From contig JAHBMJ010000921.1 in the NCBI GenBank assembly GCA_018398765.1, positions 15,093 through 34,996 of the forward strand: a DNA stretch of 19,904 bases. The letters are read 5' to 3'. How positions within the stretch are numbered: position 1 is the stretch's first letter; every line of letters starts with the position of its first letter. The notes beneath the pieces were generated by a model, which saw nothing but the letters and a program-made list of their open reading frames with translations, was not told where the DNA came from and did no database searches. Source of the DNA: Chromera velia. Lineage: Eukaryota; Sar; Chromeraceae. This document shows, piece after piece, positions 1 through 9,982 of the stretch. The position numbers and the translations under genes are program-made.

Positions 1-564
1 TGGGGGGGGGGGGCATACACCTCCAAAAGTTCTTGTTCTTCCTTTCACGAGCAACCCTGGAAGGAAACAAATCAGGCGACCATGCAGGGAAAAACAAAAG
101 AAGAGAAAAGATGTGGAGGACAGACAAGTAGAGGACAATCTCACCATTAGGAGCGCAAGGAATGCCGAAATGCGAGTGACTCTCTCATCTCTCCGTCTTC
201 CAATTCACCATGTCTTTTTCTTCCCGTTTCCTTCCCGTAGTTCTTCTCGCTATCCCTCCTACAAGCTTCTTCTGAGAAAAACAGCTAGCTGACCGTGTGA
301 ACAGCTGCAGACGATTGGTCCCCCCCCCCGTGTCCATCGACTCCCTCTCCCTCTCGCTTCCTGCCAACTGGTTCCGGCCAGTGGGGGAGAGAGCCATACC
401 CATTCCACCCTGCAAACAAACAAGAGCAGACGAAGGAGATGGGAACCAAATGCAGAAACACAAAGACCTCCTTTCTTGTGTCAATGCATTTCCACTGATC
501 TTTCAAGACCATGCGTGAGAGAGGTGAATGGCAAAAAATACGGACACGAAAAGTGAAGGAAGAT

Positions 565-566
<2 letters not shown>

Positions 567-601
<35 letters not shown>
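567..601. repeat. (CA)n microsatellite
   Basis: About 17 uninterrupted CA units. The surrounding 130-870 region is pyrimidine-rich on the plus strand. It holds open frames on both strands but nothing that resembles the missing C-terminal half of NPRL2; I read it as intron or flank. Confidence 0.95.
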
Positions 602-871
602 AAAAGAAGCGCTGACCAATCTAGGAGACGCCGACGGTCCCTCCAGAGCCCCTCCTCCTAGCTCCACCCTCTCAAAAACAGCCTCACGCTTTTCCCTCCC
701 ACTCTCTCCCGAAACGTCCCGCGCAGTCCCGATCTCTTCATTCCTTTCTCCTTCCCTATCCAGAAAAGTACTTGAAACACCCCAAGAAAGCACTCCCCTC
801 TCCCTCTCTTTCTCTCCCACTCTCCACACATTTTCCGTCTCTTTTCTCCGCATTGGCGTCTCTGTCACGAC

Positions 872-2636
872 CGCCCCCCCTGAGTCCTCCTCAGCCAGCG
901 CCTCCAATTGCGCCTTCTCCGGTATAAGGCCACTCGCACTGTTGGCGGAGGTGGGCAGCTGCTTGGGCCCGCTGGATGCGTGAGGCATCGGGGGCGGCGG
1001 GCCATACGCGCCGCCCCACTGGAGCCCAGGGACCCCCCCCGGGGCGTCGCAGTCTGACTGTGCATGTGCACACGACAACAGTGCGGGGATATCGTACAGA
1101 GGCAGCGGGACTTCCGAAATGTCCACATACCTGCCAAGAAAGTGGGAGACAGGGAGAAAGGAGGGTTGGCTTCTTCATGAGTCAAGCCTTTGGGGAGAGC
1201 ACAGTCACCGTTCTTTCTGAAGTAGTTGCATTCAGGAAAAGTTCAGCAGACGACAAAAAGTAAAAGCTCGGACGCAATAGACAAGCATGACCATTCAAAT
1301 TGTCCGTTTCATTATTTTTCTTCAGTCGAATGACACACTCGACCAACACAGAACAGCAAAGAGAGCAAGAAGCCAAGGACCTCAGGAAAGCACCAACCAG
1401 CTCGCGGGGAGGTCCGCCCGAACGACAAAGCAAATCGAATCCGATGCAGCTGCAGCGAGAGGGGGGCAGTGCGTGCAAGAAAAATGCATACCCATTTGCC
1501 GCTCTTCTGTCTACCTTGTTCTGATTGGCGACACACGCGCTCCATCTCTCTCGTCGTTGACCTCTTCTCTTTCACGCCACACGCAAAACAAACGCATGGA
1601 TGGACACACGCACACCCACAGCCCCACAGACAGCGTGTAGATTTGTCAACGCGTAGAGCCAGGCAGAGACATGACAGGAGGCAACATCAATCACCTCCCA
1701 TCCTTCTGCCTGCCTCCCTGCCTGCCTCTTCACCCGGCATGTAGACCGACAGGTAGACAGGTTGCCTGACTGACTGACTGATTGGCACGAAGACCCTTCC
1801 CGCTGCGTTGATCTGAGCCCGGAGAAGCGCCAGCGTGTTGGCGATTTTCACTTCGTTCTCTGGGGAATCGTCAGACAGAAAGGAAATCGTCACCTGAGAG
1901 AGACCCGAAAGGCAGAAAGGAGGAAAGCGAGAGCGGACAAGAGAGCAAAAGACGGAGAGAATGGGTGCGTGAGCTTCGCCGACTGCCATTAAAGTCTTTT
2001 CCCGTGGGGGATGGAGAAGAATACATCATTCATTTTGCTTTGGAGAGGGAACAGTGGTACATCAACTTGGTACAACACAGTCAGGAAAAAATGAGGCGGC
2101 ATTCACACACACCGACAGCATCCCTATTGCTCCCAGAAAGGACGGATGGAAATCCCCGAGGCCTTCCCACAGAAGAGAGCTGAACTTGCATGCCACCCCT
2201 TTCTTTTACCAGATGAGCCGTTATGAGTCTGTGTGCACCGAGAAAGGCCCAATGCCCGATATAATGAGCAACCGAGATTTCTGTCTGACCTCCAGGTTGG
2301 CAAACTCGTTTGCCAGCTGAGCAGCCAGAAGTCTGTGAGGGCTCATTGGGACGTCTGCGGCAACGACTGCGCAGATGCAGAACTGGAACGAGTTCCGAGC
2401 GTATTTGCCCTTATCCTCCACGGTCAGGGGCATCCCCACCAGACACCAGTTCCCGACACGGCTGTGAGAAGGAGAAGAAAGAGAGGAAAACAGCGCAAGA
2501 AAAAGACAATCAGCAAGAGAGATGTGGAGGTAGATGGAAGACTGTGTGTCTTTTTTTGATTTTCTTTCTTTTCACTCCTTTATGAAGAGACAGCCAGCAG
2601 AGACAGGCAAGCAGGCAGGCAGGTAGACAGATAGAC

Positions 2637-2667
<31 letters not shown>

Positions 2668-3453
2668 TACACAGACACGCAGAACGAAAGTTGCGGTTGC
2701 AGAAGGCTTTCTCTAGCACAGGACGGCGCCTTGTCTTGCTTGCCTGGAGCACGGCCACCAACTAATCAAAGCAGATCTGCCATGCACAATCCCCTCGGCT
2801 TTCTCCACCTCTACTCACACTGAGATGACGTTTCCAGTGATGTCCTTGTTCGTATGAAGTATTTACTTTCAGATCAATACATAAAAAGAGTTCTGTATGA
2901 AAGTAAATGCACTCACACTGAGATGACGTTTCCAGTGATGTCCTTGTTCGGCATGAAGTATTTAGAAAATGCGGGGAAGTGCCCTGCCATCACACTGCAT
3001 GCAAGGGGGACAGATGGGGAGGGAAGAAGTTCAAAGGTTACAGTGTGGTGCCAAGCGGGGCGATGGATCACTCAGCGGCACAAAAGGTTGCATGATTTCT
3101 TCAGGAGCCAGGTGCATATGGGCTGGCACAGACACATACACACGCAAGAACAGCATTCTATCGCACTCTGATGAGAAGTTTTGCCTCCTGGCAGACTGAC
3201 AGACACAAACGCAAACTTCCCGTCTCCTTCTGAGTTCCTTCTCCACTGATGTGCGGTCTATCTGGATCATTCCAAGACACTTCGCTTCTTCACTAAATGC
3301 CTCGTTCGTTGACGTTGTGGGTTATGGGAAAGAGGTTCCTCGATCCCTGACTGCACTCACTCACCCTGGCGGGTCTGTGCAGACGATCCGGGGTCCCTCC
3401 TCCAGGTCAAACTTGCAGAACGCGAGGGCTCGAACCTCCCCGATCTCGTTCAT
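872..3453 (-). CDS. NPRL2: NPRL2-like GATOR1 subunit, N-terminal half (partial, six exons)
   Basis: Exons on the minus strand: 3453-3365, 2994-2917, 2461-2290, 1893-1734, 1449-1398 and 1130 to about 872 (last end uncertain). All splice phases agree and no stop intervenes. Exon 1 starts with ATG and reads MNEIGEVRALAFCKFDLEEG followed by PRI, matching the conserved start of NPRL2 longin domains (a short strand, then F-x-x-x-x-GP-x-I). Exon 2 has YFMPNKDITGNVIS, exon 3 LVGMPLTVEDKGKYARNSFQ, and exon 4 LLRAQINAAGRVFVPI, each in the expected NPRL2 order. Exon 6 begins YVDISEVPLPLYDIP and then becomes Gly/Pro-rich. In other eukaryotes NPRL2 pairs with NPRL3 and DEPDC5 in GATOR1 (yeast SEACIT) at the lysosome or vacuole and restrains TORC1 when amino acids are low. 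The C-terminal winged-helix part, about half of the usual 380-residue length, is not visible here and is probably left of base 1. Identity is strong for exons 1-4; exon 5, only 52 bp, rests mainly on phase. Confidence 0.82.
2611..2680. repeat. CAGG/CAGA/TAGA tetranucleotide array
   Basis: GCAGGCAGGCAGG runs into GTAGACAGATAGACAGATAGACAGACAGACAG. It lies in the intron between NPRL2 exons 2 and 3. The same family of tetramers recurs throughout the window. Confidence 0.9.
2813..2964. repeat. Partial direct duplication of NPRL2 exon 2 with its donor site
   Basis: Bases 2911-2964 hold the 3' 48 bp of exon 2 plus its GT donor (read on the minus strand). Bases 2813-2865, in the following intron, repeat this almost exactly; the only difference is CG-T versus CGGC near the middle. 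The two copies start 98 bp apart. The spacer holds an inverted repeat described separately. The intronic copy lacks the 5' part of the exon, so it is probably not a functional exon. Confidence 0.85.
2859..2910. repeat. Inverted repeat between the two exon-2 copies
   Basis: ATTTACTTTCA at 2861-2871 is the exact reverse complement of TGAAAGTAAAT at 2898-2908. Extending outward by two bases adds one pair and one mismatch. The loop is 26 bp. It sits precisely at the joint between the duplicated exon segments, as expected for a small insertion or a fold-back intermediate. Confidence 0.75.
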
Positions 3454-4108
3454 CTTTCCTCGCTGTCTGTACAGGTGCTTCTCTTCGTTATTCCCCTCTC
3501 TTTCTTTCTCTTCCGGAATACGGGTCCTTTGGATTTTCTTCTACTGTCTGGAACACAGGACCGGTCCGTGCTCGTCTCTCATTCTACATTTTCCCGAAGG
3601 CTGCATGCCAACAACAGATGTCCGTTCCATGCATCACTGCCCAGTCTTGGAGGTGCGCATGGGAAACCGACACGCAGCCTTTCAGCCGTGGGGTTGTGGT
3701 AGATGCCAGAGCAGTTCACTTGAATCTGCATGAGACGATCAAATTCCACTTGCCAGCCTGCAAAAGTGTGTTCGGTATTGAAGAGCCGTCTCCGCGACCG
3801 AGCATGCACGACCGAGCATCGACCGAGCTCAGCCGAGCTCCGCCGAGCGCTCACAATCATGCCATGCAGTTCGGACTTCTTCCAGCTCCAGTCATCTCCA
3901 GTCGGTGCTGTCCTCAATCTTGATTTGCGTTGTTGCTGTTCTTTCTTCTTGTCGTCCTCTTGTGCCCTGAATCCACGAGAGTGTCTCTTGTGGCGCGCAA
4001 GCTGTCTTCGACATTCGTTTTGCATGAGCTCGGCCTCCATCCCGTCTCCTCTCAGTTTTAGTGCCCCCTCACACATCAGCTCAAACCCCTGTTTGCAAGC
4101 TGTTGGGG
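3454..4108. promoter_or_regulatory. Divergent intergenic promoter region
   Basis: This 655-bp stretch separates the start codon of the minus-strand NPRL2-like gene from the start of the plus-strand plastid-targeted gene, so it should hold both promoters and 5' leaders. I see no TATA box or other known core element. Its clearest internal structure is five copies of CCGAGC near 3798-3848. The frame upstream of the NPRL2 ATG stays open for a short way, so an upstream noncoding exon or an earlier start is possible. Confidence 0.5.
3798..3848. repeat. Five CCGAGC motifs at near-helical spacing
   Basis: CCGAGC occurs exactly at 3798, 3812, 3823, 3833 and 3843, giving steps of 14, 11, 10 and 10 bp. 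Flanking bases vary (GACCGAGCAT, AGCCGAGCTC, CGCCGAGCGC), so this is a motif cluster more than a clean satellite. Location in a divergent promoter makes a binding-site array plausible; no factor is known to me. Confidence 0.6.
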
Positions 4109-7100
4109 ATGGGCAATTCCAGCCTTCTCGGTATTCTGAGGCTTGTGATTGGTCTCTGTGGGCTTCCGGGTGTGTCGGGCTTCCGTCCCCTTCATGCTCG
4201 TCTTAGTGCTGCTCGAAGGCCAAAGCCGTCTCTTTCCCCTCAGACTGATGAGAGACGCCCGAGAGGTGCACGGAGGGACGTGATCGTGCTGGGGCAGACT
4301 GACGACGAGTGGTCAAGCGGCGAAGAGGACGACCGATTTGATGTGCCCGAAAGTCAGCAGACAAGTAACATCCAGGCAAGCGCGTCTTTCGGGCATTGAG
4401 GCGCTGTCCGTCTCCACCTGCCCACCCCGCCTCACGCAGATGCTTGCTTGCTTGCTTGTCTGCATCTTTGCTGCCTGTGTGCTCCCCCCCTGCCTATTTA
4501 CGTGACTGTTTGCTTTTTGTCTTGTTCGTCTTCCTGCCTGCCTGCCCGCCTGCACCCCTCCCTTCCTCCATGGCTTACTGTATCTGCTTCTGTCCCTGCT
4601 TATGCTTTTCCTCTTCTTGACTCTTTGAAGGGCTTCATGGTTGGCTGCCTGATCAGCACCTACCACAAACTGCATGTGTACATCTTTCTTTGTGAGTCGA
4701 TCTGCATGGGTCTGCAGTGGCAAATTCTCTGTTCCAGGAACCCGAGTTGTTCGTGTCAGACGAGGAGATTCTCGAGAAGATGAGGGAATCCCGACAGACG
4801 ACCAACGATATGTGGCAGTTCTTGCTCTTTGCTGAGATGGCAGGGGACTGGGAGGGATTGACACAGGAATATAGGTCGGCCAGTCTCGGCTTTTTTGGGG
4901 GGGGGGGGGAAGGTTTATGAGGGGGATGTACTGTAGTGGAATGAAATCTGTGCTTCCTCATGTGCTGGGTCTCTCTTGTTTTTCTGTCCGACCCTCATCT
5001 GTTGGCTGCTCTTTTGCCTACCTACTTACCCGTCTGTGTGCCTGCCTGGCTGGCTGCCTGCCTGCCTGCCTGCCTGCCTGCTGTGCGTGTGTGTGCCTGT
5101 TTGCCTCCTGCTCACGAGAGAGAGAGAGCAGGCTGTCCTCAACCTCGGGTGAGCTTGAACTCGTTGAGGAGGAGGAGACATCCAGCAGCCTGAGGGTGGA
5201 GGGGGGGACTGACCCCTCGTCCTCTCGGCTGATCTTCAGGAACCTGTTTGGGGCCAATCAGGTTTGTGGTCTTCCGTAAGGGCGGGGCAGTGAGGGGGTT
5301 GGAGGGGGCATCGTCGTCATCTGTTGGTAATCGACCAACCAGCCACTTCGCAAGTCATCCAGAGTCCTTCTGCTCTCAATTAAAATTGGAGAGTGAGTGA
5401 TTTCCCTCTTCTCGGATTGAAAATCGCTCTTTACGGACTCCAAGCCTCTCCCTTCTTCCGCAATCTGACAGTCAGACAAGATCTTTCAATCTAAGCAAAG
5501 CACGGCAGAGCCAGGCAGGAAAATAGCCGTTGTGAGGAAGCGACCTGACCCGTCCCAAGCAACAGGGTGAGCCTTGTCTTGAGAGCCGTTCATTGTCTGC
5601 TGTGCTCTTGAGATCTAAAGTCCTTGCAAGAGTCTGCCTCTAGGTGAGAGGTCCAAAGAGGCCACCTCTCTCTGACCGTTGTACGTTGATGGGACAGGGT
5701 CGCCACATTCCCTTCTCTTCCCTTCTCCATTCATCCTCTCTTTGAGTTGTTTGTTTGAGTGTGCATATGTCTCTGCAGGTAGAGGAACTTTCACCTACCG
5801 ACTGCAGACCCCAAAAGGGCAAGCAGGTAAGCGCACATTTTTCTTCTACTAGTTTTCTCTCTGTTCGCTGACGCAGAACTCATCGATGAACTTCGACAGG
5901 TCGTCCGTTCGATTGGCAAAAAAAGGGGGGGAGCTTCCACCCATGCATCCACTTTTATTGGGTGCATGCCCGTGTTTTCTTTCAACAGAATATCTTGCGT
6001 CCCCACTCAATCCCCATTTCGGTCTCTGGTCGAGCATAAGACTTCAGGTCCTCTTTTCCGTGCAAAGATGTTCACTTGGATGGATGGAGAATCTCATTCT
6101 CACAATGAAATGATTCATTGCGCATTTCCATTGGCAGCGCAGAAACATGCTGCTGCGCACTGTAGAATTTCACTGTACATGGAGTTTTCCGACCCATTCG
6201 CCCTATCGAGTCATTAGCCCTATCTTTTCGTAAGTCTCTGCAAACCAAACAAAGATGCCACATGGCATGGCATACATGTTCTCTTTTCTTTCTTTTGCCT
6301 TCCTGCTAGATTGTAAGCACTGCCTTCACCCTCTGTACCTGACATACATGTTCTCTTTTCTTTCTTTTGCCTGCCTGCTAGATTGTAGGCACTGCCTTCA
6401 CCCTCTGTACCTGACATACATGTTCTCTTTTCTTTCTTTTGCCTGCCTGCTAGATTGTAGGCACTGCCTTCACCCTCTGTACCTGTCCGACAAGTTCTAG
6501 TGAGAGGAGGCCTGATGGACCTGAAGAGAGGCCCCCTCAGTCGCATCTCTGTGAGGTCGGAATCCGGTCGAAGGACAACAAAAAAAGGATACGCGTGATC
6601 CTCGACTATGAACAAAAGGAGGTCAGTCAATGCACTCGGGAGCAGAAGAGGCTCAAGACAGACACAGCGGAAGAAAGAGAAAGCTCTCCTCTTCCTACTT
6701 GCAACAACTTCTGCTTGCTTGTTTAATCTGCCGCCTTTATTTTCTTTCAAACTCCGGTCCACTGACCCTGCATCTTTCCAATCTCCCCAAATGGCCCTCC
6801 CTCCCTCCCTTTTATTGAAAAGCAAAGCTCCCTCCCTCCAGCCTGACTGACGGCGTCTTTCCTCCCTCTGTCCGTCCGTCCTTCTCCTTTTTGCGTTCAG
6901 GAAGAGAGCGGACCTTCCTGGGAGCTGAGGTCCCTTAAGGTGCGTGGGAAGGAAAGGAAATGAGAAGGGAGGAGCTAATCATACATACATACATGGTCGT
7001 GCATGTCTATCATGACAAAGACTACATGTAGGCTGCGAGAATACAGAATCTGCACTTTGGTCTGTCTCTGAGTTTAGGAGGAGGCAGACAGTTTGGTGAA

Positions 7101-7342
7101 GGAGAAATTGCTTGTTTACCCTTTAAAAAGGAAGATTGGTGCAGTGGAAGTGAAAGATGGGAGGATGGACGTTCGAAGAAGCGGACTGGAACTCATCCCT
7201 GTAAACAAAGTTGAAGAAGTACACGGAGAATCGTAATCAGAAATTCGGGCAAGAACGGACCACACACATTCAGTCAACCCTTAAGAACCGAATTTGAATC
7301 GATCTGTGCAGACGGGGATCGATCACGTGTGTGTGTGTGTGG

Positions 7343-7384
<42 letters not shown>

Positions 7385-8301
7385 GTGAGAGTGAGAGAGA
7401 GAGTGAGTGAGTGAGTGAGTGATCATATTTCTTTTCGCTCATCGGTCCTGTTCCCTTCCTTTCGGCTTCTCGTTCCCCTTCTCTATGTGTCTCTCTGATA
7501 GTTTCTATTTCCTATGCCCCCCTTCTTTTCTTTGAAAGCGTATCGCCCATCCCTCCCCGCATGCATGCAGGTTGTGAGAGAGGTCCGGGTGAGATCAGCC
7601 AACGAGACGGAGGCTTCGCGGACGTTCAACAGAATGGACACGGACCTCTTCTGGACTCAACCTGGAAAAGGTGTGTGACGATTTGGGAGGAAATTAGAGG
7701 ATTTTCTTTCCTTCGTTTTTTCTTTCATTGTTGGCCTTGAATGATTCGTATGAAGGGCCCGCTGGCACATACAGGATTTCTCCCTCGGTTCCTTTTTTTT
7801 GTTGCGTCAAAGTGTTGTGTGGTGATAAAGGAGCAAAATGGTTTGTGTGTCTTTGCTTCCTTCCTTCCTTGTGGACAGAGCTCTCCCTGCATATCTGGCT
7901 CTTTTTTCTTAGTCTGTCCACATCTGTCTGTCTGTCTGTCCACACATGTATTGCAAGATCCTGACTTTCGGGTTGGGAAGACCCTCACTTAATCTGTTTT
8001 CCTCTCTCTCTCTCTCTGTGCGTGTGTACTCATGCGCGTGCAGGGATCTACGATCTGCCTCCGGTGTCGTCCCAACCTGAGTACAGAACCTTGTCGGTGA
8101 TGGGCAGGCTGACGGTCTGCCTTCCCTTGAAGGTCGGTGAGGGGATAGAGAGAGAGAGGGCACGGAACCTGTTGAAGCATCAAGGGGAGTTGTCTCTGCT
8201 GCTAAATGTAACAAGTATTCGTATGCTTTTCAGCTATGCTGCCTTTCATTTTCACTCCTTCTACTTCTTGATTTCCTGCTGTAGTTGCGTCAGTGTGTTT
8301 T

Positions 8302-8380
<79 letters not shown>

Positions 8381-9289
8381 TGGGTGGGTGGTTGGTTGGC
8401 CCGTTTTGATGAATGTCTGCATCGGTGCTTCTCCTTCTGTGGATTGATGTGCGCAGGTGGGGGTGAGCTGGGAAAAACAACTGCGACAGGGGGCGACAGA
8501 CCAAGTTCCCTTCAGGGAGGGGGGAACAAAAGTCGTGGGGGCAATATCTGTTGACTGGACCATCGGTCAGTTCCTTGTTTTTCTGGCTTTTTTTTGTTTT
8601 TGCCTTTCTCTGTTGTGCGAATTCCCTGCCTTGCTGGGTGGACGCAATGGGGCCCTTTCCGTTTTCTCTCTCCGCGTTGATGTGCTGACTCTGTGAGATG
8701 CGAGTCGCGTTTTTGTTCTTCTGTCAGATTTGCCCTCCGTTCCAGAGAAGCCTTCGATGACATACCAATTGTGCTGCTTTGCTGGCACCTTGCCTCATCC
8801 TCTCTTGACTCATCTATCAACTCGTGCTGAATGAACTGCAGGGAAAATGCGATACCAGGCGGATAGAAAGTTCGACAGGCTTGATGGGTCCATCAGGTCA
8901 GTCAGTCTGTCCGTTCCATGGGCAAACACACAGACAGACAGACAGACAGACAGACAGAGAGTCCATTTGCTCTGTCAGCACTCTGACGTGCCGAAGAGGC
9001 AGGTAAGGGGAGACACGGATTCGGATGAGAAAAAACCTTTGTTGATTTCCTCGAAGCGCTCGCCAATTTATCCAGTGAACCTGATTTGATTGTCGACCCC
9101 TCAGCCTCCCGCCTCCAGTAGCTCTCCCTCTCCAGGGATCGATTTGCTGCTGTGCAAAAAACGACCACGAAAGTCTCCCTCCCCCCCCATTTATTCACTC
9201 ACTGTCCCTGCAGTTCTCTTGAGGAGACGGAGATCCTCGGAGAAGACGCCGACGTTTACGTTCCACCCCTAGATGAACGAGGGCAGTGA
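4109..9289 (+). CDS. Plastid-targeted DUF3598-like protein (12-exon model)
   Basis: Exons: 4109-4364, 4718-4874, 5132-5261, 5779-5826, 6454-6621, 6901-6939, 7571-7670, 8044-8132, 8457-8565, 8842-8896, 8979-9002 and 9214-9289. They total 1251 nt with every phase matching, ending in TGA (about 416 residues). The start ATG at 4109 opens MGNSSLLGILRLVIGLCGLP, a signal peptide, then GVSG with FRPLHARLSAARRPK, a Phe-led basic transit peptide typical of complex red plastids. Exons 2-3 read DMWQFLLFAEMAGDWEG and RLSSTSGELELVEEEETSS, like the W-x-x-LL...G-x-W-x-G...S-x-x-GEL opening of DUF3598 proteins. Exons 5-7 give CEVGIRSKDNKKRIRVILDY and LKVVREVRVRS, like that family's central RRRV...Y...VRE strands. 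Exons 9-10 join as AISVDWTIGKMRYQADRKFD. DUF3598 proteins occur in cyanobacteria and plastids and have no firm biochemical role. The gene is convincing; the family call is from memory of its pattern and moderate. Weakest points are exon 11 (24 bp) and whether extra exons lie between 5826 and 6454. Confidence 0.78.
5041..5081. repeat. (TGCC)n array
   Basis: TGCC/TGGC tetramers in the intron before exon 3 of the plastid-targeted gene, the complement of the CAGG family elsewhere. A shorter version lies at 4441-4560 in the previous intron. Confidence 0.85.
5878..6217 (+). other. Possible extra exon(s) of the plastid-targeted gene
   Basis: After an acceptor at 5877 (CTGACGCAG) the frame reads NSSMNFDR to a GT at 5901. 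After a good acceptor near 5988 (TTTCTTTCAACAG) the phase-compatible frame reads ISCVPTQSPFRSLVEHK and stays open to 6217. I could not find a donor that returns the phase to zero for the exon at 6454, so these were left out of the main model. They may be exons of an alternative transcript or open by chance. Confidence 0.3.
6271..6486 (+). repeat. Three tandem 72-bp units, each with a 3' splice site
   Basis: CATACATG starts at 6271, 6343 and 6415, an exact 72-bp period. Each unit holds a pyrimidine-rich run ending GCTAG, then ATTGTA(A/G)GCACTGCC and CCCTCTGTACCTG. The third unit's AG at 6452-6453 opens exon 5 of the plastid-targeted gene in phase 0. In units one and two the same frame runs into TGA directly after TGTACC, where unit three has TGT. 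Choice of the upstream acceptors would therefore give a premature stop. Units two and three are nearly identical; unit one differs at a few bases. Confidence 0.88.
7327..7424. repeat. Compound (TG)n(GA)n(GAGT)n microsatellite
   Basis: TG units with one GG interruption pass into GA units and then GAGT units. It lies in the 631-bp intron between exons 6 and 7 of the plastid-targeted gene. Confidence 0.95.
8306..8376. repeat. Compound (TG)n(AG)n microsatellite
   Basis: TG units, a single GCG break, then AG units followed by GTGGG-type repeats. It lies in the intron between exons 8 and 9 of the plastid-targeted gene and copies the order of the array at 7327. Confidence 0.95.
8930..8958. repeat. 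(CAGA)n array
   Basis: Six to seven CAGA units directly upstream of the short proposed exon 11; the tract supplies most of the sequence before that acceptor. Confidence 0.9.
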
Positions 9290-9982
9290 GGAACTTTAGG
9301 GAGAAGGTGACCACCGTAGTTGTTTCGGCCTCTCGCAACTCCATTTGTTTATACCTTAAAGGTCAATTAATGGATTGGGCATTTTGCTTGACCGCTTGAT
9401 CGGCAGTGCGTCTCGGCGCTTCGTTTGTCTTTCTGGCTATTTCACGCAGCATGCAAACTTTGAAAAATGGGAATCATGCAAAACTATAGCTGTAGGCCGC
9501 TGAGGAAAAATTTAATTGGAAAACCGGGCCGTGTCAGAGAAAGCTTGGCGATCGACTGTATATATTTGCGCCTTCCATGACAAACTTACTATTAAAAAGG
9601 CTTACAAATCTACTTAAAAATATGTTTACGATGTGTGTGACTAGGTGTGTGACTGTCTGTACGGCAGTGTGCGCTAGTATCATAATAGTAGTATTTGCGC
9701 TCACCGGCCTACCCCGGCCTTAAACAGCGGCCTTTACTACCTTAATGTATTCATTCATATTCATGTATCTACATAGACATATTAGAATCATATTACATAT
9801 ATACATACATACCTAGATACATACCTATATACATACATTTATTTATACATTAATTTGATTCTGTTTATCAAGAAACTATGTTTCTTACTTACTTAATTGT
9901 GGTTAAGCCGAAATCTATATATGTATGTAATATATGTAAACTGATGTTGTAAAAGTCATCTTCAAAACCTAGGTGACGCACA
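9290..9982. other. Gene-free, AT-rich interval between gene and LINE
   Basis: No coding frame that I can support. The first part is presumably the 3' UTR of the plastid-targeted gene. From about 9600 base composition shifts to AT-rich, with TACATA/TATACA repeats at 9770-9860 and the complementary ATATATGTATGTAATATATG at 9917-9936, which could pair with them. The right part may be the 5' UTR of the retrotransposon. Confidence 0.6.

Noticed and set aside
503-983. Long open frames on both strands around 500-983
   Set aside because: They are carried by pyrimidine-rich and CA-repeat sequence (poly-Ser/Pro and Cys-Val runs). Only the minus-strand part from 1130 to about 872 joins the NPRL2 exons in phase.
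6220-6825. Minus-strand 201-codon frame with three 24-residue repeats
   Set aside because: It is the antisense of the 72-bp tandem splice-site units and of plus-strand exon 5; the period divisible by three keeps it open.
8728-8832. Candidate exon after CTGTCAG at 8727, reading DLPSVPEKPSMTYQL to a TGA
   Set aside because: It has no donor that leads on in frame. Direct joining of 8565 to 8842 matches phase and gives a better protein, so it was left out; it remains possible as an alternative last exon.
9104-9172. Possible exon between 9104 and 9172 in the plastid-targeted gene
   Set aside because: Low-complexity Pro/Ser content and no phase-compatible donor; 9002 to 9214 joins cleanly without it.
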